DNA from: Diphasiastrum complanatum
Taxonomy: Eukaryota > Streptophyta > Lycopodiopsida > Lycopodiales > Lycopodiaceae
Direction of reading: 5' to 3'
DNA length: 64,000 nucleotides
Assembly (NCBI GenBank): GCA_029204225.1
Contig: MU832616.1
Span: 1-64,000 of the forward strand
Position numbers and translations under genes: made by a program. Positions 1 to 11,787 of this stretch are shown piece by piece (position 1 is the stretch's first letter; every line of letters starts with the position of its first letter). The notes under the pieces were generated by a model. It worked only from the letters and a program-made list of their open reading frames with translations, ran no database searches and was not told the DNA's origin.

Positions 1-1393
1 AAAGGGCATAAAAAAATTAATTAATTAATTAATGAACCGTAGCACGGTTCATGAACTGTGGTACAGTTCACTGTACGGTTCTTGTGACCCACGGTTCCGA
101 GAACCATGGGTTCTATGTATGTAACAAGAGGTATCAAGACATAGATGGAATACAAAATACTAGAAATATGCGTCCTCAGCTCCCACTTTTCTGTATTCAA
201 AACTTATGATCTTGAAGAACATACTAACAGATGAAAAACCTAAGACCAAACCATAGGAGTCGAATAGTTCATACATGATTTTCTTAAACAAGTGACCTTA
301 CGGAAGTAACAAAATAGTTAAATTACTTATTTGGTCAAAAGCATCTCAACTACTACAAAGATGAGAAAAACCTTTAAAGAATTGAGAAGTGATACTCCGC
401 ATTTAATAGAAATACAAAATATTTGAAGAAATATGAGATATGGCTTATAGTCAACAAATATCACCACTAGCTATACAATTAAATCTGCACGAGTCCTTAG
501 GATAGTTTCCTCCACCAAAAATGTTAGGGTTGTTATATAGGAAGCTACCTAATAATACCCTTCCTCGGTGCTTCAACTGGAGGTGCTTCACTTGAGCTAT
601 AACTAAATAATTTTGGAGACAACCACCCAATTACAACTTGTGAGACCTCACCTTTTTTATACGTATTCCAAAACCGTTTATCAAGCCTGTCTTATGAAGG
701 AAAACATTAAAGACAAAAATTATGGACAAATCTGAACCTCTTCAAAAAATATCTTGAACTAGCTGTTACCTTACTACTAAGAAATAATAATTCTTCTCCA
801 CGTTCATTCTTGCACGATATTACTTGTCCTCCAAAAAGAGATACCTGCAGATGTACTCACAATGCCTTCATGAATATATGTCCTGTCAGACTATGCCTTG
901 CATATTTCAAAACTATCGAACACGTAGCAAACTCTCACACTGAACAGTAGAAAAGTGAAAAAGACGCACTATTGAAGGGGTAAAATGCATTTGTCAAAAT
1001 GCAACTAGTAATACAGCAAGATGAATCACGAAAAAGGAAACGTCACGCTCAAATTGATCCCCATCCCATAATGAGCAAAGTAAATAGAACAAACAAAAAC
1101 AAACCTCTGCTACTGATCCATGGGGTTCTTTCAATATAACTTTTTCAAGCTCATTTGCATTTCTTACTATCTCTACCATCTTCACTTGCAGCCCGTGTAG
1201 AAGCTTAATTTTCTGTTGGCCACAATCCGACCTTGCAAGCTGTCTTCTTTAACTTCCAAATTTTCAAAGACTAAAATCTGCACACTGCCCTACAAGTGTT
1301 TCAGTACCTCTATGAAAAGTAACAGCGGTTTTGATGAGTTCTCGATTATCGTTCAAAATTTATCAAATGCTTCTATTAAGACTTAACTCTACC
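1..1393. other. No recognisable gene
   Basis: AT-rich DNA with stops in all frames. The only short open frames are 60-65 codons, with no motif and no family I recognise. No LTR ends, primer-binding site or retroelement motif is visible. A cluster of small hairpins sits at the left edge and a CT microsatellite at the right edge; both are listed separately. Confidence 0.5.
34..111. repeat. Three consecutive short hairpins
   Basis: 34-50 is GAACCGT-agc-ACGGTTC, 53-69 is GAACTGT-ggt-ACAGTTC, and 87-111 is an 11-bp arm pair with one mismatch around a CGA loop. The first two are diverged tandem copies of one palindromic unit at a 19-bp spacing. The role is unknown; they may be the end of a small transposon or a folded RNA. 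Confidence 0.6.
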
Positions 1394-1423
1394 CCTCTCT
1401 CTCTCTCCTCTCACCTCTCTCTC

Positions 1424-1469
<46 letters not shown>
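1394..1469. repeat. (CT)n microsatellite
   Basis: About 75 bp of CT dinucleotides with a few interruptions, directly followed by a short ATTCATTCATGAATGA inverted stretch. Simple-sequence repeat; no coding meaning seen. Confidence 0.95.
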
Positions 1470-1472
<3 letters not shown>

Positions 1473-3040
1473 CATTCATGAATGACATTGATTACGTGTA
1501 AAGAACTGGTCGCAAATTTGCTTCTCGACACAATTCTTCCTACCGCCCATATCTGGTAAAAATTGCGGATATTATTCACTGGAGTCCATCCTTCAGGAGC
1601 TAAGGATAATACTGGTCATTGATATGAGATCCAGGTCCGACTCGTAATTTACAGAATCAGGATCAGTACTATTACGGTTACGCATACATACAAATTTCTA
1701 AATCCTTTCTCGGGCTACCCAGTATTCGCAGCTCGTGGGATTGAATTGCGATCGAATCGATTTGTATTCGTAGGTATCTGAAATTTATCTTGTTCCGTGC
1801 CTGGAAAGAGGAACACAGACAACATGTTTGAACATACTTATACGCGTGCAAGCTCCGTCAAAAACTAGCTAAGAGCAGTCTAGACTTAATCTCCCGGCAC
1901 GTTTACCAGTGTAGGTTAGATGTCAATGGTTGGAGAGCCTCACATCATCCATCAACATTGCATTGCAGTGTCAAGCACGATAAGTACAATGCAAGACGTT
2001 GGAGGATTAAGCCTATACAAACATAAGAGCTTTGGAGGAAAGTTTGAACAAAGAAATAATGAACGTTTCAATAAACTCTCTTCAACGTGCTGCACTTAAC
2101 GCCGGCAAGGCAAATTGAAGGATGCCAAAAGAATTCCATCTACATCCAAAAAGTGATGAGAAAATATTGATACGTGATGAGATATGGTTTACATGCGCAC
2201 AAAAATTTGGAGAGAAGATTAAAGTTCTTATAACCTCTGTTGACGTCTGCACTCTGTTACGATTGTGTTTCAAGAATTCGGAAACAAACTTTCACTTCAC
2301 TTGCGACATACGTATTGAGAAACTGGCTTGCATGATAACCATAAACATCTAAAAAGAAGCTGCTAATTCACATGACCTCTCTGTTGGTACGTGCTTGTTG
2401 TACGTCTGCACTCTGTCACGATTGCGTTTCAAGAATTCGAAAACTACCGCTCATCCACTTCTGATATAAGAAGAAATTTTCCAGATGATCGTCTTCACCA
2501 CATGTGTCCGCTCCGCTCCCGACTACGATCTTTCCTGCATTGATCTTGGATCAAATCACAGCGTCGAGTCATGATAATATTGAACGGAACAGCATTCACG
2601 ATCTATTCATAGCCTGTCGCTTCAAAGGAAACGAAGGAGGAGACGATAAAACTTACGTGGATCGATTGAAGGAATACGAAGGCGGAAGGACGAGGACGAT
2701 TTAGGATTCAAAAAAAAAAAAAACAAAACAAAACGAATTGAAAGATGGACGCGCACAAACACGAGCCTCCAGGACGTACCAAATTTCACAGCTGGATTGC
2801 CCATGCTACACGCCACGTCATCCTGTGACAGGGAGGCGCCTGCTGCGAGGGTCGCACATTTGTAGAGCTGCCACAGGGAGTGGGACTCGGCCCCTTGGGG
2901 GAGGCGAAACGAGGGGACCCTCCAAATTCCAAAGGGTTCCCTCCCAAAGCAAAAATAAAGGAGGGTCCATCCATATTCCAAGTGAGACCGACCTGCTCAC
3001 CCCGACTGGTGCTCAAAGATTTGGCATTCTCTCATAATGT
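1470..3040. other. Unclassified, GC-richer tract
   Basis: This stretch is richer in GC than the transposon DNA around it, especially 2500-3000, and has overlapping open frames on both strands. None carries a motif I can name, and the overlap on both strands suggests base composition rather than coding. A purine run with poly-A (2708-2722) and the pyrimidine-rich look of the complementary strand would fit a promoter or 5' leader read leftward. I have no direct support for a transcript. Confidence 0.25.
2243..2444. repeat. Direct repeat pair of about 43 bp
   Basis: 2243-2286 and 2402-2444 share an imperfect 43-bp sequence (ACGTCTGCACTCTG followed by a diverged tail ending AAGAATTCG). The two copies are about 158 bp apart. 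They are the only internal repeat seen in this part of the window. Confidence 0.7.
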
Positions 3041-3934
3041 TCTGTGCTCGAAGGATGGCGTTTTCTAAAAATGTTGTGTGTTTGGAGGATGGCATTCTTT
3101 GAGAATGAAAATTTGCATGTTTATTTTTCCTCTTCTTCTTCGAAAACCCGACTTCCAAGGACAGATTGAAAGATGTTTACAGAGAGTTCCTCCACCAATA
3201 GTGACCTTGGCCCTGTTCCACTCACCGAACAAAACAACCACAAGAATTATCCCTTTTGCCATGTAGTGTTGATTTTGAGATTTTTTGGTTTCTGTTTTGG
3301 ACAAATTATTCTTTGGATGAACCTTCCATTTCCAACTGGAAGGTTCTTTCATCTCGACAGAACTTCTAGACAAAAGGTTTGTTCAATAAATTACATCACT
3401 TTGCACTCAATGATCTTCCTACATGTGGTGAGTTGGGCTAGCCCACCCAACTTCTATTTGATGTGATCCCATGAGTTGATAATACCAAAAAGCATTTTGC
3501 ACTCAATGAGGTTGCCCTAGAATACAAAGGAAGTCTAAGAAATTGAAATTAAGACTTCGAAAGATTAGACAATCTCATTACATAAGAACTTTTATGTGCG
3601 TCAAAGTAGTTAGAGGATTCTCAACATTTCGTGCTTAGAGTATCGACAAATAACATTCATTGATTAGTATTTAGGATATCAGTACCTAGGATTCATTGAT
3701 TTCAGTAAAATGATTTATGAAATCATAAAAAGCTTTGATATTGTCATGTATGCACATGGTGTGCAATCCAAAACTTACACATTGTGAATAAAATTGTTAA
3801 ATTAGAACAATTCTAAAAGCGAAGCTAAAGCCTATGTATATCGAACCTATAGTTGATAATTCATTCAGAGCAATAGCAAACATTGTCTACAAACTATGGT
3901 AGCTTGGAGTAGACTATAGATGCTATTGCATAGT
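3041..3934. other. No recognisable gene
   Basis: Short overlapping frames on both strands without motifs. The phrase 'aggatggc' recurs at about 3052 and 3091, a minor local duplication. The right edge is the outer end of the chromovirus LTR at 3935. Confidence 0.4.
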
Positions 3935-4920
3935 TTTTACAAGCAGAGGTGAGGATGACCTCCAAATTCAAGGTAAAGCCTCCAAATATCCTCCAAGCAA
4001 CCTGCAAGCTTCAAGATGCTCCCCAACTCCAAGCTAAAATGCCTCCACTTACAAGTAAGGATCTGCAAGCCTCCAAGGATCTCTCCTCCACCTGTGTCCC
4101 TACTCTTTAAACACAAAGATAGATAACAAGCTGGCCTCAAGTATTCACCACCCAACCATAGCTAGATCCAAGCTCCAAGCAAGACCTATCTAGCACCCCC
4201 TTGCTAACCACAAACAAATCACAAGCATACCACAACACTCCATAGCATTCTCAAGATCCAAACCCTACTTATGTCCCATACCAAAAGCAAGATCCAAACC
4301 TCAAGCATACTGCCACAAGAAAGCACTCTACACACTATTAGCAACACTAGAGCATAAGCAAAGCAAACAAGAGAGATCCCCCCCCAATGGGCGCCCTACT
4401 ACCCTCATATAGATGGCCCATAGACCCCTCCAATGCACTATGTCATCCAATGACCTACGACTCTTTGAATGCCTTTCTTGTGGGAGTTGTGAACTCAATG
4501 GACACTTTAGAAGGGCGCCCTCCTACTAGGTCCCATTGCCCAAGTTGTGCATGTATACTTTGGTCCTAGACCAATAAAGTGATATGGTTCAAGGTTGAGG
4601 CCCAAGGTTTTAGAAAAAATAGTCATACAATGACTTTCTAACACCTCGCTAGGTTCCATACCTCCATCCAAGGCATAAACACCTACATGCCCTTAACCAA
4701 GGACACTAGTACCTTAATCTAAGACACCTACCCTTAATACTAAGGGTATCTCTTATCCAAGGGTCACGTGACTCCATACCTCCAACTAAGGTATAGTCAC
4801 TTGTCTGTCCTTATCCAAGGGCACATACCCTTAATCCTAAGGGTACCTTGCCATTTAGCCCCCAACACTAAATGGACTAATAGGGGTCTGAAGTACTGCT
4901 AGTTACATAGGTATGTAACA
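3935..4920 (-). repeat. Chromovirus 3' LTR
   Basis: The right end is the 5' terminus of the LTR on the minus strand and begins TGTTACATACC next to a polypurine tract. This end forms a hairpin (GTTACATA-gg-TATGTAAC, 4902-4919). The left end is set by comparison with copies at 25735 and 24453, which all start at TTTTACAAG. It lacks the internal stretch present in the 25735 copy around its 'gagttccatgctc' sequence, so this copy carries a deletion. Confidence 0.8.
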
Positions 4921-4936
4921 TTCCTTCCCCCTAAAC

Positions 4937-6263
4937 TTAAATTTTTCCTTGTAGGGAAAAATTTGGAAAATTCTTCTGGAGATCAGCCTCCTTTTCCCAG
5001 GTATCCTCCTCTTCTGATTTGCCCCTCCACCTGACTAAAAATTCCCGAAGCACTCTACTCTGCTGGCTATTAACAATCGCCTCGGGTTCAGGTGGTCCAC
5101 TCACGGACTCATCACGAAGAAGTTCCACTAGATCTTCCACAGGGACCAGGGTCTCACCAACCCCCAATGAGGGTTTCAACTTACTAACGTGGAAAACATG
5201 ATGAGTTCCAACGTTAGCTAGAAGGTCTAGTTTGTATGCGACCTTATTTATCACTTGGATAACCTTAAAAGGACCGCAATACCTAGGCGCCAACTTTGCA
5301 CACTTACCAGTTTCCAGTCCCTAGAGTGATTAGGGACCCTCAAAAACACCCAGTCGTTGACCATGAATACCTTGTGCTTCCGAAATAGATCAGCATAGTG
5401 CCTTGCCTTGACTTAGGCACTACTTATGCTATCTTTAGCCAGCTGTAACATTTCTTGCATATCCGCAAGGAAATCAGTTGCGGCTTGCACCCGTAGGTTT
5501 TTCATGCCAACACTAATTGGTGATCGAGATTGAAAACCATACATAAGCATGAAAGGTCTGAATCCGGTCGCTGAATGTTTTGCACTGTTATATGCAAATT
5601 CCACCAGTGGAAGACACTCTTCCCAATCAAATTGCCGATGGCCCACGTCTGCTCAAAGCATATCCTCCATCGTCTGATTGGTACTTTCCTTTTGACCGTA
5701 TGATTTTGGATGATCTGTAGAACTCATACTTAAAGTTGTTTCCAACTTTTCAAATACTGCTTGCCAAAAATTCCCAGTAAATTTTGGGTCATTGTCACTG
5801 ACAATATTGCAAGGCAGCTCGTACAGTCAAAAAAGCTTCTCAACAAACAAGTGAGCTAATTTTGAAGCTTTAACAGTATTTCGTTGGGATAAATTGAGCA
5901 AAACTTCGTAAGTCTGTCAACAATAACCCAAACCGAATAGTGGCCCTTCCCTGTATGTGGAAGCCCGACCACAAAATCCATAGATATACTTTCCCACTTT
6001 CCAGTAGGAATATCTAAAGGATGTAACAGGCCACTAGCTTTTAGCCTCTCTGCTTTATTTAACTGGCACTTAGTACATTTAAGTACATAGGCCTCTACCT
6101 GACTTTTAATCTTAGGCCACCAAAATTGCCTTCGAACTAAGTCAAGTGTTCTTTGTATACCCGGATGTCCTACGCATGGACTATCATGACACTCATGCAA
6201 GATTTGGGCCCTTACAGTGTCATTCTCTGGTACACACACCTTTCCTTTACGAAACAAAATCAT
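4937..6263 (-). pseudogene. Chromovirus integrase with chromodomain
   Basis: Integrase inserts element cDNA into the genome. The N-terminal zinc-binding region is visible in the 6263-5856 frame (HECHDSPCVGHPG, then KCTKCQ), followed by the start of the catalytic core (SMDFVVGLP, VWVIVDRLTKF). The core continues in other frames (5646-5413: EECLPLVEFAYN). The last frame, 5293-4937, has the GPFKV region and then a chromodomain (FLVRWRGKSEEEDTWE), which in this family directs insertion toward marked chromatin. Several stops and frameshifts break it into three or more pieces. Confidence 0.9.
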
Positions 6264-6285
6264 GTTTCAAATTAGGAAATCTGTG

Positions 6286-7594
6286 TCAGTCTTTCCCTGA
6301 TTCGAGGAATCTTGCAAACCTGAATCGACCCCTGAAAGTACTTGTTGCCAATATTTTCCAAAAAAAGGGATCTGACTCATATAGTCCTTGAAGAGACTGA
6401 AACAACCCCGGTTCTATAACAGTAAAACACAACTGATTAATAACCGGTAACCGACTCAAAGCATCCGCTAGAGTATTTTGAATTCCTTTACAATAACGTA
6501 TAGAAAAGTCAAAGATTTGCATCAGCTCAGCCCATCTAGCTTGTCTCCCCTTTAAATATGTAGCATCATAGAAATATCGAAGAGTCTGATGATCCGTCAA
6601 AACTTCAAATCTGGCTCCATACAAATAATGTCACCAAATTTTCAAGGAATGAACAATTGCAAATAGTTCCTTCTCATACGTACAATACCTAGACTGAGCA
6701 GGATTGAGTTTCTTGCTTTCATAAGCCACAGGATGTCCATCCTGCATCAAAACAGCTCCAATAGCATAATCACTGGCATCGGTCCTAACCACAAAAGCCT
6801 TATTAGGATCGCCAATGATTAGTATTGGTGTCGAAGTGACACTTTTCTTAAGCCACTCAAAACAGTTATTCATATCCTCTGTCCACACCACTAGTGGACT
6901 CTTTGCCCTCCGGCTTAGCTTCTTATAGCCTTTCAAGGCCTAGGTAAGGGGAAATGCCAATCGAGCAAATTGGGGAATATGCCGACGGAAAAATCTTACA
7001 AACCCCAAGAAAGACTTGATTTCCCGAACTGTGGTGAGAATAGGCCAATCAATAGCCCTCTGGATACGATTGGCCTCAATCTCCACTCCCCGTTCGGAAA
7101 TCTTATGCCCCAAGTAGGACAATTCCTTTGCAAAAAAAGTCATACATAGACTCTTTGGCAAAGAGCTTTTCCCTTCTTAGGATATCCCAGACAATCCTAA
7201 GATGTTCTTTATGTTCCGCCAAAGTCTTACTGAACACTAGGATATCATCTAAGAATACCACTACAAATCTCTCCAAATATAGCCTGAACAAATCGTTCAT
7301 CATCTATTGGAAAGTTGTCGGTGCATTGGTCAAACCAAAAGGCAATACCAAAAATTCGTAGTGACCAAAGCGAGTTCAAAACTCGATTTTTGGTATATCT
7401 TCTACCTTAATGCGTATCTGATGGAATCTCGACCTTATATCTATCTTGGTAAAGTACCCAACACCACCAAGATAATCTATTAGGTCATCCATCTGCGGTA
7501 GTGGATATCTATTCTTAATGGTTACCTTATTTAATTTCTTTATTTTTAATGCACTTAAGGTCATTAGGTTCAAAGAGTAAAGAACTAAGGACAA
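6286..7594 (-). pseudogene. Chromovirus RT and RNase H
   Basis: Copies element RNA to DNA and removes the RNA strand. RT motifs run right to left: KIDIRSRFHQIRI, FGLTNAPTTFQ with a stop just after it, then VVFLDDILVFSK, the catalytic aspartate pair. RNase H follows: FVVRTDASDYAIGAVLMQ, YCTYEKELFAIV, LTDHQTLRYF, NTLADALSRLP. Stops and shifts near 7376, 7303, 6936 and 6624 break the frame. It matches the RT-RNase H block usual for Ty3/gypsy, with the N-terminal edge of RT and all of protease absent. Confidence 0.9.
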
Positions 7595-7639
7595 AATACA
7601 TCCATCTCATTACTTCGAGATAGATTACCTGAGGTAGAA

Positions 7640-8195
7640 ACTGGTTATTTGACGCAATCTCGTGTAAGCTGACCCTTGCCATTGCACGTGAAGCACAGGT
7701 TCTTCTTATGAGCTTCAGCTTTATCAATTCCACCTTGATGGTTTTAAAAGTTTTTCTTGGTTTTCTTAAGATTGTTGGAATTGGGATGTGTTTCACTAAC
7801 AGCTTCCCTATCCCCCCTCTTAAATTGAAAACCTTTTTTCTGCTCATTAGGCTGTTGACCCCTAGGTGGCTTAGGTGTGTCATCAAAGTATTTTGCAGCC
7901 CTAATAGCATCTTCTAGGGTTTTTGGATGGTTCCTACGAACATCCACTTGATAATCTTTTGGTAAACCATCAATAAACATTAACATTTGTACCTTAGGCG
8001 GAATGTCACTATAAAGTGGATTCAAGTACTCATGAAAATCTTGAATAAATTGTTCGAAACCTTTATTCATTGATAAATGACTCAACTTTTGAAAGTGTTC
8101 ATAGTCATCTAAAAGTGGTAGGAAGTATTCCCTAAAAACTATGCAAAAATCTTTCCATGTACAAGGTTGATTGCCTTCTTTTAATAATTATGATT
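7640..8195 (-). pseudogene. Chromovirus Gag, C-terminal part
   Basis: Capsid-type Gag. The frame reads back to about 8190 with TWKDF, FREYFLP and MNKGFEQFIQDFHEYLNP, the retrotransposon Gag domain. Near 7690-7645 a nucleocapsid knuckle CFTCNGKGQLTRDC is visible, with the metal-binding His replaced by Gln. A stop follows and the sequence then jumps to RT, so protease is deleted. The upstream half of Gag is absent beyond about 8195. Confidence 0.75.
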
Positions 8196-9531
8196 TAAAT
8201 TATTAAAAGTGTTTCTTCTTTTAGATTTATATCCATCAAACATAAGTGAATGGGAGCCAACACATCACTTGCAGGTATATTGGATGTGATTCACTCTGAT
8301 GTTGGAAAGTTGCAATATAGAGGAAGAATTCCAAAGGAGCTTGCAAATAGTGGTATATATTTTTATGAATCTATATATATTTTACAAATGGATGGGAGTT
8401 TTGGTAAGCTTGAAGCAATTCCATTGCCAAGTTTTCAGAGTGATGAGTGGCCTACTCCTGACAATATTGTTTTTGAATTCTTCAGATGCAAGCTACTCTT
8501 AGATGTTAAAAATGCAATGAAGATAAGTACTGGACCAAAAATTGTTCACCTAAGTTGGTTTTTCTCATTACATATATTTGTTGATTTTTTCTCAAGTACA
8601 ATGCTCGAAGGACACCCACTTTATTTGTTTGTAAGGATTTATCAGATGATATTTTGTCAGATCTTATGGATCAAGGCTGGGATAGTAAGACAAAAAAAGA
8701 TAGAGAATGCAGGATAAAAATGTCTTTAATGATTTTCCATTATCATATATATAAAAAAAGCTCAGTATCACCTTCAGCTATCAAAGATTCAAGAAAATTG
8801 CTGGGACTTGGCTACCACTAGATCGAGACTTAGAAATGGATGGTCACATAGATCGAAAATAGATAAATATCGTATACAATGAAGAATTTTTAACTATGAT
8901 TGAGGTGGAAGAGCACTGGAGCCTTGACTATATCAGAGCAGAGCTCATCCTACTACAAACCAATCTACCCTCAAGTTTTGACATTTTCAGAGTTTTACAA
9001 GTTATATTGGAAATTTGTTTTTCACCTATTTGGATTTTCTTCTGATAGAGATGCTCATCAAGTTCTAGTTTTTAGTCTCTAAGCTCATCAAGTTCTAGTT
9101 TTTAGTCTCTACTATCAAGTTTTGACATTTTGCGAGTTTCGCGAGTTATGTTGGACATTGCCTTGTTGAAAAGGTAGCACATCACATGCCATTGCATATT
9201 AACTACATACTATTTTAACCAAGAAAAGAGATTAACTAGGTTTGAAAATCATGTCACAACTTAAAAATAGCCACATTGCAAGATGCCATGGGAAGGTTTG
9301 AACATGTGTCAATTAATGATCAATATGCATTTTGTGTGTGAATAATACCCAGGGAATTTGCTCACAAGAACACTCAAAAGGACACCGCAAAGACAAACCA
9401 CCCAACCAGTAAGAAGCTCAAGATTAGACAATCTAAGCTTCACCCCTAGGCCACAATATGCGAATGCTTGATGAGAGAGAGGAGACATGTGACCAAAACC
9501 TAAAGTGGTATTAAAGCTTGGATCACATCAA
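8196..9531 (+). other. Unrecognised coding-like stretch
   Basis: Contains an open frame at 8250-8717 (155 codons) and a second frame at about 8615-8820 that reads through DILSDLMDQGWDSKTKKD before a stop in CTACCACTAG. Residue use looks protein-like, but I recognise no family. It could be exons of a captured or host gene, or a transposase relic. Downstream are two local duplications (a 30-bp tandem at 9053 and a diverged pair beginning at about 8971 and 9114). From 9120 to 9531 nothing is recognised. Confidence 0.25.
9053..9111. repeat. 30-bp tandem duplication
   Basis: GCTCATCAAGTTCTAG... occurs twice with a 30-bp period (9053-9081 and 9083-9111), apparently exact. It lies between two diverged copies of a segment containing AAGTTTTGACATTTT (about 8975 and 9117), so this short region has duplicated more than once. 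Confidence 0.85.
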
Positions 9532-11787
9532 TCAGGAGGTGGGGGCTTGAGGATATTGGATTTTGCAGTTTTTTGATGGATCGCTATGAACGAACTTTAG
9601 ATACATGGAAGGATCATAGTCACTAAGAGTAAATCCTAGTGAGATAAGAAAAGAATTAAGTCTTGAATACCATGATCTTGGTGCTTGCTTGAGTCCATAA
9701 AGACTTTTGAAGAGCAAGCACAATTTGGACTCATTTTTTATGAATCCTTGAGGATGTTCCATATAGATCTCCTCCTCAAGAAAACCATTTAGAAAAGCAT
9801 TGGATACATCTAATTGGAACACGTTCCACTTAAAAAAACAAGCAAGAGAAATAAGTATTGTGACCATCTTTGCAACGGGTGCAAAGGTCTCCTCATAATC
9901 AAGGCCATGGATTTGAGCAAATCCTTTGGCACATAATCTTGCTTTATGCTTGTTGATGGTGCCATCATGATTGAACTTGATCCGAAATACCCACTTACAA
10001 CCAATCACATGCTTGTTGGATGGAGGATCCACAAGCTCCCAAGTATTGTCGGTGATCAATGCATCATACTCTTGCTTCATGGCATCATACCACTCCTTGG
10101 TATTGAGTGCCTCTTGTACATTCTTTGGCTCTTCATGAGAGACATAAAAAACATAATTAGTGGAATCAAGATCCACTTGTTTGCCTTTGTCAACATATGA
10201 GAGCCTCTTAGGCTCGGATCTATCTCTCAACGATTTACTTGGTGAGAAAATCCGAAGAGAGTCTTCTTCAAATCTCGACCCCATCACATCATGATTGTCT
10301 TCAAAATCAATAATTGGTGATGCATCCATAGATTTCTTGATCTCGGCCTCTTCAAAAGATGAGTGTTGATCTTCATGAAAGACAACATCTCTACTTTCAA
10401 TAACTTGAGAAGTAGAGAGTATACAGACTCTATAGGCCTTCTTGGTGGATGAGTATCCAACCATGATCCCTTTGCATGCACTAGGATCTTCCTTCTTCCT
10501 TGTTTTCAAGGGAATATGGACAAAGCATATGCATCCAAAAACTCTAAGGTGATCAACCTTAGGCTTCTTCAAATATAAGATTTCATATGGTGACTTTCCT
10601 CCAAGAGCTATATGTGGGAGTCTATTGCAAAGATAATTTGCACAATTAATGGCTTCTCCCCAAAAATCTTTGGGCAAAGATGCCTCAATTCTCATAGATT
10701 TTGCACATTCACATAGAGATCTATTCTTTCTCTCGGCCACTCCATTTTGAGATGGAGAGTAGGCAAAAGAGAACTCTCGTTTGATGCCTTTAAGCTCACA
10801 AAAATCTTGAAATTTATTGGAGATATATTCACCACCTCCATCACTTCTAAGAGCTTTAATCTTGAATGAGAATTGCTTCTCTACATAAGCTTTGAAAATA
10901 AGGAAATGATCAAACACCATAGATTTAGAAGCAAGAAGATATATCCAAGTGAATCTTGTGAAATCATCAATGAAAGTAACAAAACAAGTGGCTCCTCCCT
11001 TGCTTGTAGTTGATGAGAAGTGCACATCCGAGTGGATTAACTCCAAAGGATGCTTGCTTTTGATAGAAGATCCTGTAAATGGCTTTTTGTGAGATTTAGC
11101 AATAGCACAAGCCTCACAAGGCTTGATCTTCTTGGGGAATGACTTTGGCAAGCCAATAGCTTTGGCTTCTTTGATCATAGAGAGCATGGATTTGTAGTTG
11201 GGATGTCCCAACCTCCTATGCCATAATTCCTCCATAGAGAGCTTGTTCACAAGAGCAACATTACAAGCATTCACATACTCATTTGGATCTAGTTTATAGA
11301 TGCCTCCAAATCTAGATCCTAATGCAAGTATCTCATCATTCTTCTTGATAGTGCAAGTATCAACATTGAATTTTACATCAAGGCCATTATCAAGCAATTG
11401 GCCAACACTAATAAGATTCTTAGTAAGCTTAGGTACATAAAGAACTCTAGAGAGAGAAAGAACTTTAGAGGATGCAAGCTTCAAGAGAATGTTCTCTATG
11501 CCTTCAATAGGACATTCAAAATCATTTGCTATGTATATTGATTTCTTGACTCCATCATAACGTGCAATAGAAGAGAAAGAGTCCTTGGAGCTACACATAT
11601 GTGAAGAGGCTCCACTATCAATATACCATAGGCCGTCCTTCTTGAAAGGAGTAGATGAGAAACTAGAGACCATAAGAGATCCCTCTCCATCACTTGCAAT
11701 AGTGTCTTCCTTCTCATTGGTAATGTTGGCTTGCTTGAGTTGAAGCAATTGGTGGCATAATGGCCTTTCTTGCCACAATAAAAGCAC
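9532..11787 (-). pseudogene. Copia pol: protease, integrase, partial RT
   Basis: 751 open codons. In order: aspartic protease (WYIDSGASSHMC); the pre-integrase knuckle region (LWHRRLGHPNYKS, CEACAIAKSH); integrase core with the DDE residues in HSDVHFSS, LRSDGGGEY and NGVAERKNRS; the variable linker; then RT (GCKWVFRIKF, ETFAPVAKM, FQLDVSNAFLNG, LYGLKQAPRSWY). The frame diverges from relatives after about YLKFVHSD and ends, so RT motif C (YVDD in relatives) and RNase H are absent. The catalytic residues that remain look intact. The first residues lie in the gag zinc-knuckle sequence read in another frame. Confidence 0.92.

Larger units (their letters stand above)
3935..8195 (-). mobile_element. 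Ty3/gypsy chromovirus, 3' part
   Basis: A minus-strand LTR retrotransposon whose 5' half is missing. From right to left it has Gag (8195-7640), RT and RNase H (7594-6286), integrase (6263-4937) with a C-terminal chromodomain, a polypurine tract (complement of 4921-4936) and a 3' LTR (3935-4920). The chromodomain and the RT-RNaseH-IN order define the chromovirus branch of Ty3/gypsy. There are many stops and frame breaks, and protease is missing between Gag and RT, so it is dead. The right end stops abruptly inside Gag, by truncation or a later insertion. LTR relatives lie at 24453, 25735 and, more diverged, 37300. Confidence 0.9.

Noticed and set aside
2622-3016. Overlapping GC-rich open frames on both strands as genes
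   Set aside because: Frames are open on both strands at once, with Pro/Arg/Ser-rich products and no motif; base composition explains this.
3937-4155. Repeated minus-strand frame at 3937, 24455 and 25737
   Set aside because: All three are chromovirus LTR sequence; differences between copies do not respect codons.
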